From NCBI GenBank assembly GCA_018141845.1, contig CP073340.1, forward strand, positions 62,001-126,000: a DNA stretch of 64,000 bases, written 5' to 3'. Every line of letters begins with the position of its first letter. Position 1 is the stretch's first letter. Shown here piece by piece: positions 44,402-54,557 of the stretch. Origin of the DNA: Lachnospiraceae bacterium oral taxon 096 (GTDB taxonomy: Bacteria > Bacillota > Clostridia > Lachnospirales > Lachnospiraceae). Made by a program: the position numbers and the translations under genes. The notes below the pieces were generated by a model. It was not told where the DNA came from. It ran no database searches and saw nothing but the letters and a program-made list of their open reading frames with translations.

Positions 44402-46699
44402 TTAAATATCCAAAATTGTATCTACCTTTTTTTGAATGTCATTGAGCCAATCCAAACGCCTTTGTGCCTCTTCCAATTTCTTTTGTGCCTCCTTTTCATC
44501 ACTGGCACATTCTTTCAACTCATTAAGTTTTTCCTTTAATATCTCATCCAATTCGTCAAACTTACCTGCAAAATCTCTCTTGATTCTTTTGGTTGCTTCC
44601 TTTGCATAGTTCTGAGCTGCAGCACTATTCTCATAGAGATTCTCCTGAATTGGTGCAAAAAACTTTTGAGACAATTCTTCTCTATCAACATATTCCACAT
44701 CCTTATATACGGTTTTCCAATGACCAGATTTTTGAAACCAAGTCCAAGGTTTGTACCAAGCTTTATCTGTGTTTTCAACCCACTGTTCCCCATCCTTTAC
44801 TTTCTTTATTTTTGTCAAGTTTTCAACCATTAATGAGTTATCCGAAATCTCTCCCTCCATCATTTCAAATGGACTAAATGCAATATTGCCAACATCAATA
44901 TCCTCCACTAAGTCTGCCAATCTTCTCTTATATTGATCAAGCAAATCTTCCGCACTCTTTTGAACATTATTGCTGATAAGATTTTCCAACTCCACCTTAA
45001 CCTCTGCTTGAAGATTTTCTGCAAACTTAGTAAATTGCAAAAAAACATCCGCAGCCTTCGTTACTGAAAGCTCCCTCTTTTGTTTTGCTTGAAAAGGATT
45101 CCCACAATATTGAGAAGGAGCCAAATATTTCGTAATCTTTTCCTGAGCTTTCTTAATAACATCATTGGCCACCCTTACCATTTCCTTGTCATAATTAATG
45201 GCCGCAATTTGATCCTTAAACTTCTTTGCTTCCTCTCCACTCTGAAGCTTTGCCTCAATCCTATTAATTTGTTCTACAATGGCATCTTTTTCTTCTTGCT
45301 TTGAAGCGATTTCCTTCTTTGTATTCTCAAAAGACTGAGCACTTTCAAGCTTTTTAAGGAAGGTATCCACAATATTTTTGATCTTTGCTGTCTTGGCATA
45401 CTTGACAACATACATCTTGATGGCTTCTTCGATTGGAACAATTCCAGAATGAATCAATGCCTGCTCATTTGTATTTTCTTTGCTTATGGCATCTGCCAAT
45501 CTATTTTCCACAATTTTTTTGGATGATCCTGACAATGGTGCATACTTTTCAAAGTGCATTTCTTCATTTCTGTTAAACTTACGCACCTTACCTTTTGCAT
45601 CATAAACTTCATCGTCATCTTCATCATTGCTCTGTGCTAAGATGGTTCGAATATTTAATGCTGTAAGTGCTGATGCAGGATAGATATTTGGATTTTCAAT
45701 GCCATTGTCTGCAAGATACTCCCTTACTTTTTTAATCGCACTCTCAACGCTATCCTCACCCTTTTTGAAGTCGTCCAACTTGTTCAACACAAAGATAAAA
45801 CGATCTCTTGACTGCTTTCCTCCGACCTTCATGCTCTCAGCGACATGACTAAGCAAATTGTTGTCATCATCGACAGCCAACTGAGTTGCATTCATAATGT
45901 AGAGGACCAATGTCTTTGATGACTCAGAAAGCATATGGAAGGTCGCTACTCTGTGCTCTGGATCACGGGCATTGTTTGGTCCCGGAGTGTCCACAAGTAC
46001 CAAAGCAACATCGTCTTTTGCTTTGACAAATGGAATATCTCCTTCGATGTGAATTCTTGCAACATCTGGATTGGCATTCAAACGCTCCATCACAGCATAG
46101 GTAAGATTAAACTGTTGTTCAATCTGATTTCCATCCTTATCAAATACCTGTGCATTAAAACTCTCCTCATCATTATCCTTAATTTCTGTAATGGTTGCCG
46201 TACAAGCCTCTTGCCTGGCTGGCATCAATTTCTGTCCCAGTAAGGAATTGATCAAGGTTGACTTTCCAGCACTCATTGTTGCAACGACATTCACTTCAAA
46301 ATCACTGCTCTTTGCTAACCTAAATGCCCTGTCAAGATCAGGATCTCTAAACTCTTCAAATGGTCCTTTCTTAATTTCCTCAAAAATTCCGTCAATGACT
46401 TTTTCTTTATCCTTCGCCTCTTTTGCCGGAATATGCTTTACGCTAATTTCAATATCCTGCTTTTTTGCTTCCTGTGCAGCAGCAAGAACATCTTCATAGT
46501 CTAAAGTAGTGCCCTGAAACTCAATCTCAAACTTCCTAGTACCACACTCCTCACAAAGAATTTCTGGTAAATGATCAACCCATTCCTGAAGGCGCTGGTC
46601 TGGTCGATTTAATTGGCTATTGTTTTTAATTTTCTTTCCATCAATCAATATCTCGGTTGTCACTCGATATGGATTGTACTTAATAAATACTTTTTTCAT
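44402..46699 (-). CDS. dynamin-like GTPase, large (765 residues)
   Basis: An N-terminal extension of about 115 residues (VFIKYNPYRVTTEILIDG, CEECGTRKFEIEFQG) precedes the GTPase domain: G1 ATMSAGKSTLINSL (about 147), G2 threonine near EACTATITEI, G3 VLVDTPGPNNARD (about 235) and G4 FVLNKLDDF (about 305). The second half is long coiled coil (about 440-560 and 690-765) with a W-rich segment AWYKPWTWFQKSGHWK between. This is the layout of bacterial dynamin-like proteins that remodel or guard membranes. ATG 46699 has GGGGGA nine bases upstream. It works probably with the smaller GTPase encoded just before it. Confidence 0.88.
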   Translation of the reverse strand: MKKVFIKYNPYRVTTEILIDGKKIKNNSQLNRPDQRLQEWVDHLPEILCEECGTRKFEIEFQGTTLDYEDVLAAAQEAKKQDIEISVKHIPAKEAKDKEKVIDGIFEEIKKGPFEEFRDPDLDRAFRLAKSSDFEVNVVATMSAGKSTLINSLLGQKLMPARQEACTATITEIKDNDEESFNAQVFDKDGNQIEQQFNLTYAVMERLNANPDVARIHIEGDIPFVKAKDDVALVLVDTPGPNNARDPEHRVATFHMLSESSKTLVLYIMNATQLAVDDDNNLLSHVAESMKVGGKQSRDRFIFVLNKLDDFKKGEDSVESAIKKVREYLADNGIENPNIYPASALTALNIRTILAQSNDEDDDEVYDAKGKVRKFNRNEEMHFEKYAPLSGSSKKIVENRLADAISKENTNEQALIHSGIVPIEEAIKMYVVKYAKTAKIKNIVDTFLKKLESAQSFENTKKEIASKQEEKDAIVEQINRIEAKLQSGEEAKKFKDQIAAINYDKEMVRVANDVIKKAQEKITKYLAPSQYCGNPFQAKQKRELSVTKAADVFLQFTKFAENLQAEVKVELENLISNNVQKSAEDLLDQYKRRLADLVEDIDVGNIAFSPFEMMEGEISDNSLMVENLTKIKKVKDGEQWVENTDKAWYKPWTWFQKSGHWKTVYKDVEYVDREELSQKFFAPIQENLYENSAAAQNYAKEATKRIKRDFAGKFDELDEILKEKLNELKECASDEKEAQKKLEEAQRRLDWLNDIQKKVDTILDI

Positions 46700-46715
46700 T
46701 ATGAACATTCCCCCT

Positions 46716-48014
46716 CTAATTAAAAATAATATCTTCAAGCAATAATATGCCAGAGTGAACTAATACATCTGCAAACTCATTATCTTTCTTGTCGGAAATA
46801 TCGACCTCATTGGGATAATAAGTCGGATAAGAGAATTCTTCCCTACTCAATTTTCTCTTTAGAAATTCCAACTCCTCTTGCTCATCTTCATTTAATTTTT
46901 CCCCATACATACTCATCTTCGCCAAATATGCTGCATATGTGGAAATTGGATAAACCTTTGGATCAGGAAAACCAAGCTTTTCTAAATCCTTTCTTACTGT
47001 CTTCATTGTCCCTGCTACAGAGTCTGCTCCCTTCTTGAACCGATCCATTCGATTGACAAGGAAAATAATATTTCCATTGTAATTTTCCTTCACAAAGCTC
47101 AAATGCCGCATATCATCGTCAGATCCAATGTTCTCTCCATTAAACAGATACAAAAGCAAATCACATTTTATAGTTTTAATTGTCTCATGAGACATCTCCT
47201 TGTGATCGCTTTCCATTGATGAATTCACCCCTGGAGTATCAATAAAGCACACTCTTGTATCCACATCCCAAAGAGAACGAAATCTCGCACCTACATGAAT
47301 TTCATTGCTGTCATTTGCTTCATTGTCCTCCATCAAAATTTCCTCTGTGGCATCCAATTCAAGATCATGATCCCACTCATAAATAAGTCCATCCTCTCCA
47401 GCTTTATTATGAAGATAATGAATTTTAGCTGTACAGGTTGTATTTTGCATCTTATTTACTTTTTTCCCTGAAAGTGCATTCAACAAGGTAGATTTTCCAG
47501 CACTCATATTTGCTGTAACCATAATTCTCTTTTCTGTTCTTCCCAAAAATTCTCGATTTTTCCAAATCACTTCATACATTGGCTTGAGAACAGGAATTTT
47601 TTCAATTATTGTTTGATTTCCAGTATGATAAAATGCAAGAAACAACGCCAATAGTTTGTTCTTGTATTTCTCTCCATAGAGCTGAATCACACCTTTCAAA
47701 ACCTGATCGCCTTTTTTTCTGTCATTCAATGCGGTAATAAACAAACAATCTGTGAGCAAAAAATACCGAAAATAATGATAATTAAAACAATTTTTAAATA
47801 ACTCATAAAAATTAAAGCCTTTGTCTTCCTGACTGCCATCACATAACTTTAAAGAATAGAGCTGAATCATCGATTCAACCCATAAATCTTTACTTCCCAT
47901 TTCAGCAATTAATTGCTTTAATAAATTTATATACTTCGTCTTTAACTGCAAATTCATTTTGGCTACTGGATGTAAATCTAAATATTGTTGTATCTCCAAC
48001 ATTGATGCCCTCAT
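46716..48014 (-). CDS. dynamin-like GTPase, short (432 residues)
   Basis: A helical N-terminal region (about 1-155) is followed by a GTPase domain: G1 VTANMSAGKSTLLNAL (about 168), G3 CFIDTPGVNSSMESD (about 262) and G4 FLVNRMDRFKKG (about 320). It ends soon after the G domain and lacks the long stalk coiled coil of its neighbour, so the pair may act as unequal partners. GAGGT precedes ATG 48014. The gap to the WYL regulator gene is 10 bases. Confidence 0.87.
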   Translation of the reverse strand: MRASMLEIQQYLDLHPVAKMNLQLKTKYINLLKQLIAEMGSKDLWVESMIQLYSLKLCDGSQEDKGFNFYELFKNCFNYHYFRYFLLTDCLFITALNDRKKGDQVLKGVIQLYGEKYKNKLLALFLAFYHTGNQTIIEKIPVLKPMYEVIWKNREFLGRTEKRIMVTANMSAGKSTLLNALSGKKVNKMQNTTCTAKIHYLHNKAGEDGLIYEWDHDLELDATEEILMEDNEANDSNEIHVGARFRSLWDVDTRVCFIDTPGVNSSMESDHKEMSHETIKTIKCDLLLYLFNGENIGSDDDMRHLSFVKENYNGNIIFLVNRMDRFKKGADSVAGTMKTVRKDLEKLGFPDPKVYPISTYAAYLAKMSMYGEKLNEDEQEELEFLKRKLSREEFSYPTYYPNEVDISDKKDNEFADVLVHSGILLLEDIIFN

Positions 48015-48024
48015 CGGTCATACC

Positions 48025-48984
48025 TCACTTTATTTCAATATTTTTTATCATCTCACCTTGGCTTCTAAGCCACATTTCTATACCCTTCCCAAAGACTTCA
48101 GCTGTTATGGTGTAGATTCCTTCTTTCTCACTTTCAATCTTTGCTGTTGGCAGTCTATCAAGAATTGCTTCAACAGAATGTCCGGAATAAGTAAATCTAA
48201 CCCTCTGCAATTTTCCTCCATACATAAATTGAATTCTCTTTCTAAATTCCCCTTCTTCAAATCGATTTGCGTATGGAATATGGAATTTTTCAGACATAAC
48301 TTGATACTCCTTGATCCGATCAATTCGATAAATCGTTGGATATGAATCATTAAAAATATCAAATTTTTCTCTAACTTTTTCATCATCTATAAATGCTGTG
48401 ATATAAAAATAGTATTCAGAAAACATAATCGAAACTGGTTGAATTCGCCTCTTGACGATTGCCCGATCCTTTGTTCGTTGATAATCAATACTTACATAGT
48501 GATGTTCTCTGATTGCCTTTCCAATATCCCACATCTTTTGAATAAATTCAGATCTATGTTGCAACTCAATATAGTGATATTGCTCATTCTGAATAAGTTC
48601 TGTAATTTCTCTTCGATTAGCTTTTGGAACACAACATTTCAGAAGTCTTGAAATAAGACTATTCATTTCTCTCTTCGTAAATGCTCGGCTATCTAATAGA
48701 ATTTTGCAAATAGCTAAAATCTCACCATTTTTTAGCTTCATATCATAAATTTTCTCTAAGCGATATCCCTTTGCATCTCGATCATAAATTACTGTATTGA
48801 TAACACCTTTTTCTACAGATGCCATATCCATATATTCTCGAATATCTTCAATATCTCTTTGAATACTTCGCTCATTTACACTGTAATTCTGAGCTTCTAC
48901 TGCTTTGTCAATGGTATAACCATTCATTAGTTTCGAGTAAATTCCCAAAACTCTTTTTACTTTGTCTTTTCCCTCTTCCTTCAT
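48025..48984 (-). CDS. WYL-domain transcriptional regulator heading the GTPase-nuclease cluster
   Basis: 319 residues. An N-terminal winged helix (RVLGIYSKLMNGYTIDKAV, ERSIQRDIEDIREYM) and a WYL domain at about 145-220 (REHHYVSIDYQRT, IQPVSIMFSEYYFYITAF) are followed by a WCX-like C-terminus (to 319). WYL regulators commonly control phage-defence and DNA-damage genes and sense nucleic acids or nucleotides. Being first in the same-strand cluster, it likely regulates all seven downstream genes. Confidence 0.88.
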   Translation of the reverse strand: MKEEGKDKVKRVLGIYSKLMNGYTIDKAVEAQNYSVNERSIQRDIEDIREYMDMASVEKGVINTVIYDRDAKGYRLEKIYDMKLKNGEILAICKILLDSRAFTKREMNSLISRLLKCCVPKANRREITELIQNEQYHYIELQHRSEFIQKMWDIGKAIREHHYVSIDYQRTKDRAIVKRRIQPVSIMFSEYYFYITAFIDDEKVREKFDIFNDSYPTIYRIDRIKEYQVMSEKFHIPYANRFEEGEFRKRIQFMYGGKLQRVRFTYSGHSVEAILDRLPTAKIESEKEGIYTITAEVFGKGIEMWLRSQGEMIKNIEIK

Positions 48985-49520
48985 ACGATCCTCATATAGT
49001 ATAAAATTTTAGGATGACAATATCTGTCCTTCTACATTTTTTCTTTTATATTTTTGAATCCAATGCTGTGTATAACTTGTTTATATTAACTTAATTATTA
49101 CATTTTTCTATATTTTTATCAAAATCCTTCTAATATTATATATATATATATGCATTGTCAATAAAGTATTACACATCTTAATAACCTTATACAAATCTCT
49201 AAACAATTATTCTCAGTACAAAATAATTTAGTTTATCAACTACTGTGCTCCTTTCTATGCTCTTCCGCTTAATATAATAAAATTTCACTTTCACTCAAGT
49301 ATATTTTTGAAAAATATCATAATCAACTTATATGCTGACTCATTGATCACAATCTACTTTCGTGCCTCTCCAAGGATCTAAAATTGATATCTCCCCCTCA
49401 CAACCTGTATATTTTAAGGTATTCTCGCACCTTTTCCCAAATCTGACTCTGATGTGAAAATTTTATTTTGCACTTCCAAATAATATTTTTAGATTTCCTT
49501 TTAGGTTTATATAGATATCT
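48985..49520. other. gene-free AT-rich divergent region
   Basis: About 535 bases between the WYL gene and the dnd promoter. Apart from a TA-repeat run (about 49137-49152) and several AT-rich segments that could hold the divergent cluster promoter, I see no gene, RNA or repeat. It separates the two large defence-type blocks. Confidence 0.5.
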
Positions 49521-49531
49521 ATTCTGAATTT

Positions 49532-49540
49532 TGCTATAAT
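49532..49540 (+). promoter_or_regulatory. extended minus-10 promoter of the dnd operon
   Basis: TGCTATAAT (49532-49540) is a perfect extended minus-10 element, about 57 bases before the dndB start. The minus-35 region is weak, as often with extended minus-10 promoters. AAGGAG lies eleven bases before ATG 49597. Confidence 0.65.
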
Positions 49541-49596
49541 GTATATTGTAGGTTTGTAGGTATTATCACATATTACTTCTTAAGGAGTGTTTTGAC

Positions 49597-50619
49597 ATGA
49601 ATCTTGCTAAATTCAGCTTTCCTGCTGTAAAAGGGATACAAGCGAATATGGAATACTATGTTACTATGGTTCCCCTTGGTTGTATTCCCAAGCTATTTAC
49701 ATTCAGTGATGAGAATATGCCACCGGAAGTGCGATCACAGAGAACACTGAATAAATCTCGTATTCCAGAAATGTGCAACTACATTCTTCAGAATCCAACT
49801 TCTTATGTTTTTTCAGCATTAACTGCATCCATAGATGGGGAATTATGCTTCGATCCAGCTAGCCCTGATAATTCCACTGTTGGAACTTTATCAATTGATA
49901 TGTCTGCAAAGCTACTTATTAATGATGGTCAACATAGGAAGGCTGCTATAGCGGCTGCATTAAAAAAGAATCCAAACCTTAAATATGAACACATTTCCAT
50001 GGTTCTTTATCATGACATAGGATTAAAGCGATCTCAGCAGATGTTTTCTGATTTAAATAGGTTCGCTATTAGACCTACTCAATCCCTGAATATCTTGTAT
50101 GACACACGTGGAAAGACCTCTATCCTCGTTAAGGAAGTTATTGATGCAATCCCAGGCTTCAATACATTAGTAGATAAAGAACACACTTCCGTCCCAAATA
50201 GATCTGTAGCATTATTCACACTTAGTGCATTCTATCGTGGAACCACTGCTCTTTTAAAGAATTTAGAACTATCCCTGGAGGAGCAACGTAACTTTGCAAT
50301 AAAATACTGGACTACGGTATATGAAAATATGCCTGAATGGCAAAGGGTTAATATCGGCGAAGTGAAATCCTCTGTTGTCCGCAAAGAATCCCTTTCTCCA
50401 CTAAGCATCACAATAAAGGCACTTGGAGAAATCGGAAATTCATTCTATACAAAGTATCCCCAATCTTGGGACACAAAATTAAAAAAACTAAAAAATGTTG
50501 ATTGGAGTAAAAAGAACAAAAGCTGGGCTGATGGAATAATCGTTAACGGGAGCGTTCAATTATCCCGTGCCACTCAACAGGAAATGATTAATAAAATAGA
50601 AAAAAAACTAACGGAGTGA
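49597..50619 (+). CDS. dndB: DndB, DGQHR-domain regulator of DNA phosphorothioation
   Basis: 340 residues. The family motif is plain: LINDGQHRKAAIAAAL (about 108-123), with FSDLNRFAIRPTQSLNILYD following. DndB is the transcriptional regulator/accessory protein of the dnd operon. It is first in the operon and its stop lies five bases before the dndC ATG. Confidence 0.93.
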   Translation: MNLAKFSFPAVKGIQANMEYYVTMVPLGCIPKLFTFSDENMPPEVRSQRTLNKSRIPEMCNYILQNPTSYVFSALTASIDGELCFDPASPDNSTVGTLSIDMSAKLLINDGQHRKAAIAAALKKNPNLKYEHISMVLYHDIGLKRSQQMFSDLNRFAIRPTQSLNILYDTRGKTSILVKEVIDAIPGFNTLVDKEHTSVPNRSVALFTLSAFYRGTTALLKNLELSLEEQRNFAIKYWTTVYENMPEWQRVNIGEVKSSVVRKESLSPLSITIKALGEIGNSFYTKYPQSWDTKLKKLKNVDWSKKNKSWADGIIVNGSVQLSRATQQEMINKIEKKLTE

Positions 50620-50624
50620 TAAAC

Positions 50625-52178
50625 ATGGCAACTGTATTAACGAAGAAGCTTTTGCAAGAGACAATCAAAACTATTCAACAGGTTTATATGGAAGACAACA
50701 TTCCATGGATTTGTGGATATAGTGGTGGTAAGGACTCTTCTGCTGTTGTCCAATTAGTTTGGATGGCATTGCAACAGCTTCCTAAAGAAAAAAGGACAAA
50801 AACGGTGCACATTATTAGCACAGACACTTTAGTAGAATCTCCTGTTGTGGCATTGTGGGCCAGCGAGTCTCTAAAAAAAATGAAGATAGCTGCTGATAAA
50901 GAGCATGATTATCTTCCACTTATACCACATCGTCTTACACCTCAAATACAGAATACTTTTTGGGTAAACCTTATCGGTCGTGGTTATCCCACTCCACGTG
51001 TAAACTTCAGATGGTGTACTGACCGTTTGAAAATTGACGCATCAAACCAATTCATCAAGAGCATTCTTGCTGCTGAAAGCGAAGCCATCTTAGTACTTGG
51101 TTCTAGAAAAGCTGAAAGTGCAACACGCCGAAAGGTTATGGAAGAATACGAAGAAAAAAGATATCGAGAGCACCTAAGTCCAAACGGTTCCTACCCTAAT
51201 ACTTATGTATTCACACCTATCGAGAACTGGGAAGACTCAATGGTCTGGCAATTCCTTATGCAGCACGATAATCCGTGGGGACACTCAAACAAAGATCTTC
51301 TTGCAATGTATAGAGGTGCATCCACTGATAACGAATGTCCGCTTGTGGTTGAAAGTGGCACTCCATCTTGTGGTGGTAGCCGAATGGGATGTTGGGTCTG
51401 CACAATGGTCACTGAAGACAAATCCCTGTCTGCAATGATTCAGAATGATGAAGAAAAAGCCTGGATGCTTCCTTTACTTGACTTCCGTAACTACATAGCA
51501 GGTTACAAGCAAGACAGCGAACTCACTCAAAACGAAATAGACAGAAGAAGAAGAGATTTCCGACGAATGGCTGGTAATCTCACCTGGCATAATAACCGCC
51601 TTGTTCACGGTCCTTACATAAAAAATGTTCGTGAGGATTTTCTAAGACGGCTTTTAAAATTACAACTGTTTATTCAAAAAAACGGTCCAAAAGAGGTGAA
51701 AAAAATTGAATTGATAACCATGGACGAACTGCGGTTCATTCGCAAAATATGGCTGAATGAAAAGCACGAGTTTGATGATACTCTTCCCATAATTTATAAG
51801 GAAGTAATGGGTAAAGACTTTGAAGATAACAGCATAATCAAAAATAAGTACTTTGGAAAAGATGAGTGGGATATACTCTCCGATGTATGTCAGGAACTAT
51901 ATCCCGATCATAAACTTCTTCTTGAATTAGGTAGTAGTTTACTCGATATGGAAGCAAAAAACTCTGCTATAAGTGCACGCCGAAATGTTGTAAAGAATAT
52001 TGAAACAAAAATAAAGCACGCTTATTTTAAGAATGAAGAAGACGCAGAGGAAATGTTACATATGCGTAGAAAAAGACAAGGCCTAGTTGATGATAGTATT
52101 TATGCCAACGAAGAGTATTCAGATACTGATGAACCAATAAATACTTCTCCAACTGCTTTAAAAGGGGAGGATTGCTAA
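50625..52178 (+). CDS. dndC: DndC, PAPS-reductase-like sulfurtransferase of DNA phosphorothioation
   Basis: 517 residues. The ATP-binding PP-loop is WICGYSGGKDSSAVVQLVW (about 27-45). Conserved cysteines, as in FRWCTDRLKID and GCWVCTMVTED, support an iron-sulfur-containing enzyme that activates the backbone phosphate for sulfur incorporation. ACGGAG precedes ATG 50625, preferred over the GTG at 50616. The stop abuts the dndD start. Confidence 0.93.
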   Translation: MATVLTKKLLQETIKTIQQVYMEDNIPWICGYSGGKDSSAVVQLVWMALQQLPKEKRTKTVHIISTDTLVESPVVALWASESLKKMKIAADKEHDYLPLIPHRLTPQIQNTFWVNLIGRGYPTPRVNFRWCTDRLKIDASNQFIKSILAAESEAILVLGSRKAESATRRKVMEEYEEKRYREHLSPNGSYPNTYVFTPIENWEDSMVWQFLMQHDNPWGHSNKDLLAMYRGASTDNECPLVVESGTPSCGGSRMGCWVCTMVTEDKSLSAMIQNDEEKAWMLPLLDFRNYIAGYKQDSELTQNEIDRRRRDFRRMAGNLTWHNNRLVHGPYIKNVREDFLRRLLKLQLFIQKNGPKEVKKIELITMDELRFIRKIWLNEKHEFDDTLPIIYKEVMGKDFEDNSIIKNKYFGKDEWDILSDVCQELYPDHKLLLELGSSLLDMEAKNSAISARRNVVKNIETKIKHAYFKNEEDAEEMLHMRRKRQGLVDDSIYANEEYSDTDEPINTSPTALKGEDC

Positions 52179-54182
52179 ATGTACTTTTCAGAAATCGAAT
52201 TATACAACTTTGGCATTTACAAAGGTCAACAGAATATTGAACTGATTGATCAGCAAAAGAAACAGAATATAACACTTGTTGGAGGAATGAATGGTCGTGG
52301 AAAAACAACTATTCTTGATGCTATATTCCTGTGCCTATATGGACGTAAAGCCATCGAATATATCGTAGGTAAAAAAGAAGCCTATAACAAAGTGCTTAAA
52401 AACAGGATAAACAAATCTGCTGTTGATAAAACAACCCATGTAAAGGTTACAATGGTCATGGATAATGATGAAAATACCATCATCTCTATAACCAGAATAT
52501 GGTCTCAAACAGATAGTAAGATTGCAACAGATCTGATCGTAGAAAAAAACGGCATTAAAGATAGCTATCTCTCAGAAAACTGGGAATATTATGTGGAAGA
52601 ACTTATCCCCTATGGTATCGCTAAATTTTTCTTTTTCGACAATGAAAAAATAAGCCAAATTGCTGACGATGATGCGTTTGATAAAATAAAGGATTCCATC
52701 AAATCTGTTATGGGTGTTACAACCGTTGAAACCCTTTGTGCACATATCGAGAAAATACGAAAAGAAAAAAATGCCAGCCTGAAAAAATCATCGACTTCTG
52801 CATTGACAAAAGAATCCGAAGAGTTATCAACAACTATAGAACAATGTGAAACAAAAATACGGAATCTTTATGCTCAGCGTGCCGGCCTATTTCCTGAACT
52901 TGAAAAAACAGTTAATAAGTTGGAAGAAACCGAACAGTCTTTCTGGAAAAAAGGCGGAAATCTTGGATTAAACCACGATGACATAATCAGAGATCAACAT
53001 GAATTAAAAGACAGAGAAAGCACACTTAAAGGACAAGCTATAGCTTTGGCTTCCAATCCCGCTACTCCTATATGTCTGTGCAAGGAACTTGCTGTAACAA
53101 CATACAACAGGATTATGTCCAGTGAAGAATCCCGTGCTGTTAAGTATTCATATCCGATTGTATCAAAGCTATATAAAGTGCTACTCGAAGAGTTTAAGAG
53201 CAGCTTTCCTGCTTCAACAGACTCATACAAAACTCTTTCAATGCTTGTAAATACTCAACTCAAAAAGCTTGAAGACGAGATCGAAACAGAAGCTGTTAAT
53301 ATTATTACGCCTTTAGCCAAATCTCTTGTGGAAAAATTCATAAGTGAAGATATAACACGGATATCATCCGAAGCGATAAGTATTATTTCAGAAAACCAAA
53401 AAGTTATAACTGAGCTAGAGCAATTAGAAGTTCACCTGAGCAGTAGTGCCGAAAAGAATGATACTATCAAGCTCCTTAACGAAATAAAGGAATTACAGGC
53501 CAAGAAAACCAAGCTAGAAACAGAGATATCTAGATGTGATGTTCAAATTCACTCCGCTCAGTTTGAAAAAGAACAAATTGAACATCAGCTAAACAAAGTA
53601 CTCTTGAAAATTGCAAGTAATGCAGATACAAGCGATGATAATGTGCGAATAATTGAGTATTCAACCATGATATTAGATGTAATGCATGAATTTGTTCACC
53701 GACTGCAAACTCAAAAAGTCAATATTCTTGAAAAGAACATCACTTCCTGTTTTAAGTTCCTTGCCCAAAAGCAAGCCATAATAACATCCATTACCATTGA
53801 CCCTAAAACGCTTGATATTATCTTGAAGGATTACCAAGGTGGTGTACTCCTTAAGGATCAGTTATCTGCTGGAGAAAAGCAAATGTTCGCTATATCAATA
53901 TTATGGGGGCTTGCTCTTTCATCTGGCTATAAGCTCCCAGTAATAATTGATACGCCTATGGCTCGACTTGATTCCGTGCACAGAAGCAACTTTATCAACA
54001 AATATCTTCCAAATGCAAGCTCTCAGGTAATTGTTCTCTCTACAGACGAAGAAATTAATGGAAAATACCTGGATGATATAAAAGTATATGTTAATAAGGC
54101 ATACACTCTTATATATAATGACTCCGAAAAATGTAGTACTATAGAACCAGGATATTTTGGAGGTAGATATAATGATCTGTAA
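52179..54182 (+). CDS. dndD: DndD, SMC/Rad50-like ATPase of DNA phosphorothioation
   Basis: 667 residues. Walker A GGMNGRGKTTILDAIFLCLYG begins at about residue 32. A long coiled coil (about 200-280 and 390-520) follows, with a central CLCKEL segment. The ABC signature LSAGEKQMFAISILWG (about 564) and Walker B PVIIDTPMARLDS (about 588) close the ATPase head. The protein is thought to nick or open DNA for the sulfur-transfer complex. GGGGAGG precedes the ATG. Confidence 0.93.
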   Translation: MYFSEIELYNFGIYKGQQNIELIDQQKKQNITLVGGMNGRGKTTILDAIFLCLYGRKAIEYIVGKKEAYNKVLKNRINKSAVDKTTHVKVTMVMDNDENTIISITRIWSQTDSKIATDLIVEKNGIKDSYLSENWEYYVEELIPYGIAKFFFFDNEKISQIADDDAFDKIKDSIKSVMGVTTVETLCAHIEKIRKEKNASLKKSSTSALTKESEELSTTIEQCETKIRNLYAQRAGLFPELEKTVNKLEETEQSFWKKGGNLGLNHDDIIRDQHELKDRESTLKGQAIALASNPATPICLCKELAVTTYNRIMSSEESRAVKYSYPIVSKLYKVLLEEFKSSFPASTDSYKTLSMLVNTQLKKLEDEIETEAVNIITPLAKSLVEKFISEDITRISSEAISIISENQKVITELEQLEVHLSSSAEKNDTIKLLNEIKELQAKKTKLETEISRCDVQIHSAQFEKEQIEHQLNKVLLKIASNADTSDDNVRIIEYSTMILDVMHEFVHRLQTQKVNILEKNITSCFKFLAQKQAIITSITIDPKTLDIILKDYQGGVLLKDQLSAGEKQMFAISILWGLALSSGYKLPVIIDTPMARLDSVHRSNFINKYLPNASSQVIVLSTDEEINGKYLDDIKVYVNKAYTLIYNDSEKCSTIEPGYFGGRYNDL

Positions 54183-54555
54183 ACAATTCAAGCTTTCACA
54201 ACCAGAAAAAGATAAGCTGATACGAATAAAGTCCAGAACTGGAATACAAAACTGGAATATAATCTGTAGATGGGCCTTATGCTGGTCATTAAATGAAAAA
54301 TCTATTCCAGGTGGCGTGGATCCCCAGTCAGACAGCAATGTAGAAATAACTTGGCTTACATTCGCTGGTGAATACCACGAAATATATGAGGAACTCATTC
54401 GTGTTCGTTGTCTTACAGATGGGTTAAGCGATAATCCAGAAACTCTATATCGGTACTTCCGATTACACTTAAATAGAGGCATTAATCATTATAGTTCACG
54501 TGATGTTCTCAAAAGTATCCATGATCTTATCAACACCTTGCCAAAGGAGGAATAG
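54172..54555 (+). CDS. dndE: DndE, DNA-binding subunit of DNA phosphorothioation
   Basis: 127 residues, mostly helical and basic at the start (MICKQFKLSQPEKDKLIRIK), of the size and character of DndE, a small protein that binds nicked DNA within the complex. GGAGGT precedes ATG 54172, which lies inside the last codons of dndD (11-base overlap). The next gene follows after two bases. Confidence 0.9.
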   Translation: MICKQFKLSQPEKDKLIRIKSRTGIQNWNIICRWALCWSLNEKSIPGGVDPQSDSNVEITWLTFAGEYHEIYEELIRVRCLTDGLSDNPETLYRYFRLHLNRGINHYSSRDVLKSIHDLINTLPKEE

Positions 54556-54557
54556 CT

